Below are positions 63,626 to 64,000 of a DNA stretch of 64,000 nt, piece by piece. Each line of letters starts with the position of its first letter. Within the stretch, counting starts at the first letter, position 1. Under the pieces are notes generated by a model. That model did not search any database. It was not told the origin of the DNA and saw nothing but the letters and a program-made list of their open reading frames with translations. Location: the NCBI GenBank assembly GCA_025175895.1, contig CM045990.1, positions 1,488,001 to 1,552,000 on the forward strand, in the 5' to 3' direction. The stretch is from Wurfbainia villosa (Eukaryota > Streptophyta > Magnoliopsida > Zingiberales > Zingiberaceae). Made by a program: the position numbers and the translations under genes.

Positions 63626-64000
63626 AGATAGTTCCCTTTTTGTGCGAGAGCCACGAGGCTTTGTCATGGTATCCAGATGTGCACTGCTTGTTGCAGTGGT
63701 TGTATATGTTGCAGGTATATTTATTATACTGCTAATTAGGTTAGTTGCAGACTGATATTGGTACTCTAAGGGTTGGGTTACTCTAGCTTGTTCCCTGTGA
63801 CTTCCATTATGTGCATTATGATTATGCACTATTGTCAATATATCCACAGAGTGGTTGTACTCACCCCCTCCTCACTTATCCTCTAGGTTAGCTGATGGAG
63901 GACGTGTCTTATTGGCTTACCTTCGTGTCACTCAGAGAGTTCCTTGCCGTGCTTGTTCCACTGCATCATCGAGATGTTGCTTGATCTACTTTATCGGTAT

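Larger units (their letters stand above)
61824..64000 (+). mobile_element. Element J leader, non-coding in this window
   Basis: This 2.2 kb after the PBS has no Gag-like ORF. The text AGACATCTCCAGACGGCTAATAG near 61990 follows a GGCGGTGACA stretch, and then AT-rich sequence. Two sets of degenerate repeats occur near the end. The coding region, if present, lies beyond the window. Confidence 0.55.

Overview
The window reads as nuclear DNA from a flowering plant with a large, repeat-rich genome. The evidence is LTR retrotransposons primed by initiator tRNA-Met (TGGTATCAGAGC), a plant CACTA (En/Spm) transposon with Transposase_21, DUF4218 and DUF4216 blocks, and plant TATA boxes and introns. The species cannot be fixed from this window; a monocot would fit but is not shown. 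I see no host gene, rRNA, tRNA or CRISPR array. Almost every base can be assigned to a nest of transposable elements.

Layout, outermost first. (1) 1-991 is the end of a Ty3/gypsy-type LTR. (2) Element E is the 3' end of a Sirevirus-like LTR element. Its interior is 992-2023 and its 3' LTR is split into 2024-2677, 17672-18202 and 42301-42701. (3) Element A (2678-17666) is a gag-only element inside E's LTR; it carries the degenerate Copia element B (6038-14886). (4) Element D (18208-42295) is a second insertion in E's LTR, with a gag and a second ORF but no pol. (5) Element C (19458-34833, gag-only) sits inside D's 5' LTR with a perfect CTTTA target duplication. (6) Element H (24099-32886, minus strand, gag plus second ORF, the same type as D) sits inside C. 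(7) 42702-45233 is the 3' end of a related older element F, which runs into CACTA transposon K (45235 to about 56865). (8) K's transposase is split by element G (47371-52901, minus strand, gag-only, CTTTG target duplication), whose 577-residue Gag is the only long intact ORF here. (9) K is cut at 56866 by a minus-strand gypsy LTR (L), followed by the plus-strand 5' LTR, PBS and leader of gypsy element J (59093 to the window end).

How the parts work together. A, C, D, G and H have both LTRs, a primer binding site, a polypurine tract and a Gag with one or two CCHC knuckles. None encodes protease, integrase, reverse transcriptase or RNase H. They look like non-autonomous Sirevirus derivatives that need a pol-bearing partner. 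D and H are almost equal in length once D's insertion is removed (about 8.7 and 8.8 kb). Both carry, in place of pol, a spliced gene of the 'putative plant transposon protein' type with its own TATA box.

The most striking signal is a short palindrome, CAGTCGACTG, in arrays upstream of the LTR TATA boxes, again upstream of the internal TATA box of the second ORF, and again near the 3' end. In four elements the two LTRs match well by eye except across these arrays. That is either real local hypermutability or a sequencing/consensus artefact, and it should be settled first because it affects how the broken ORFs are read.
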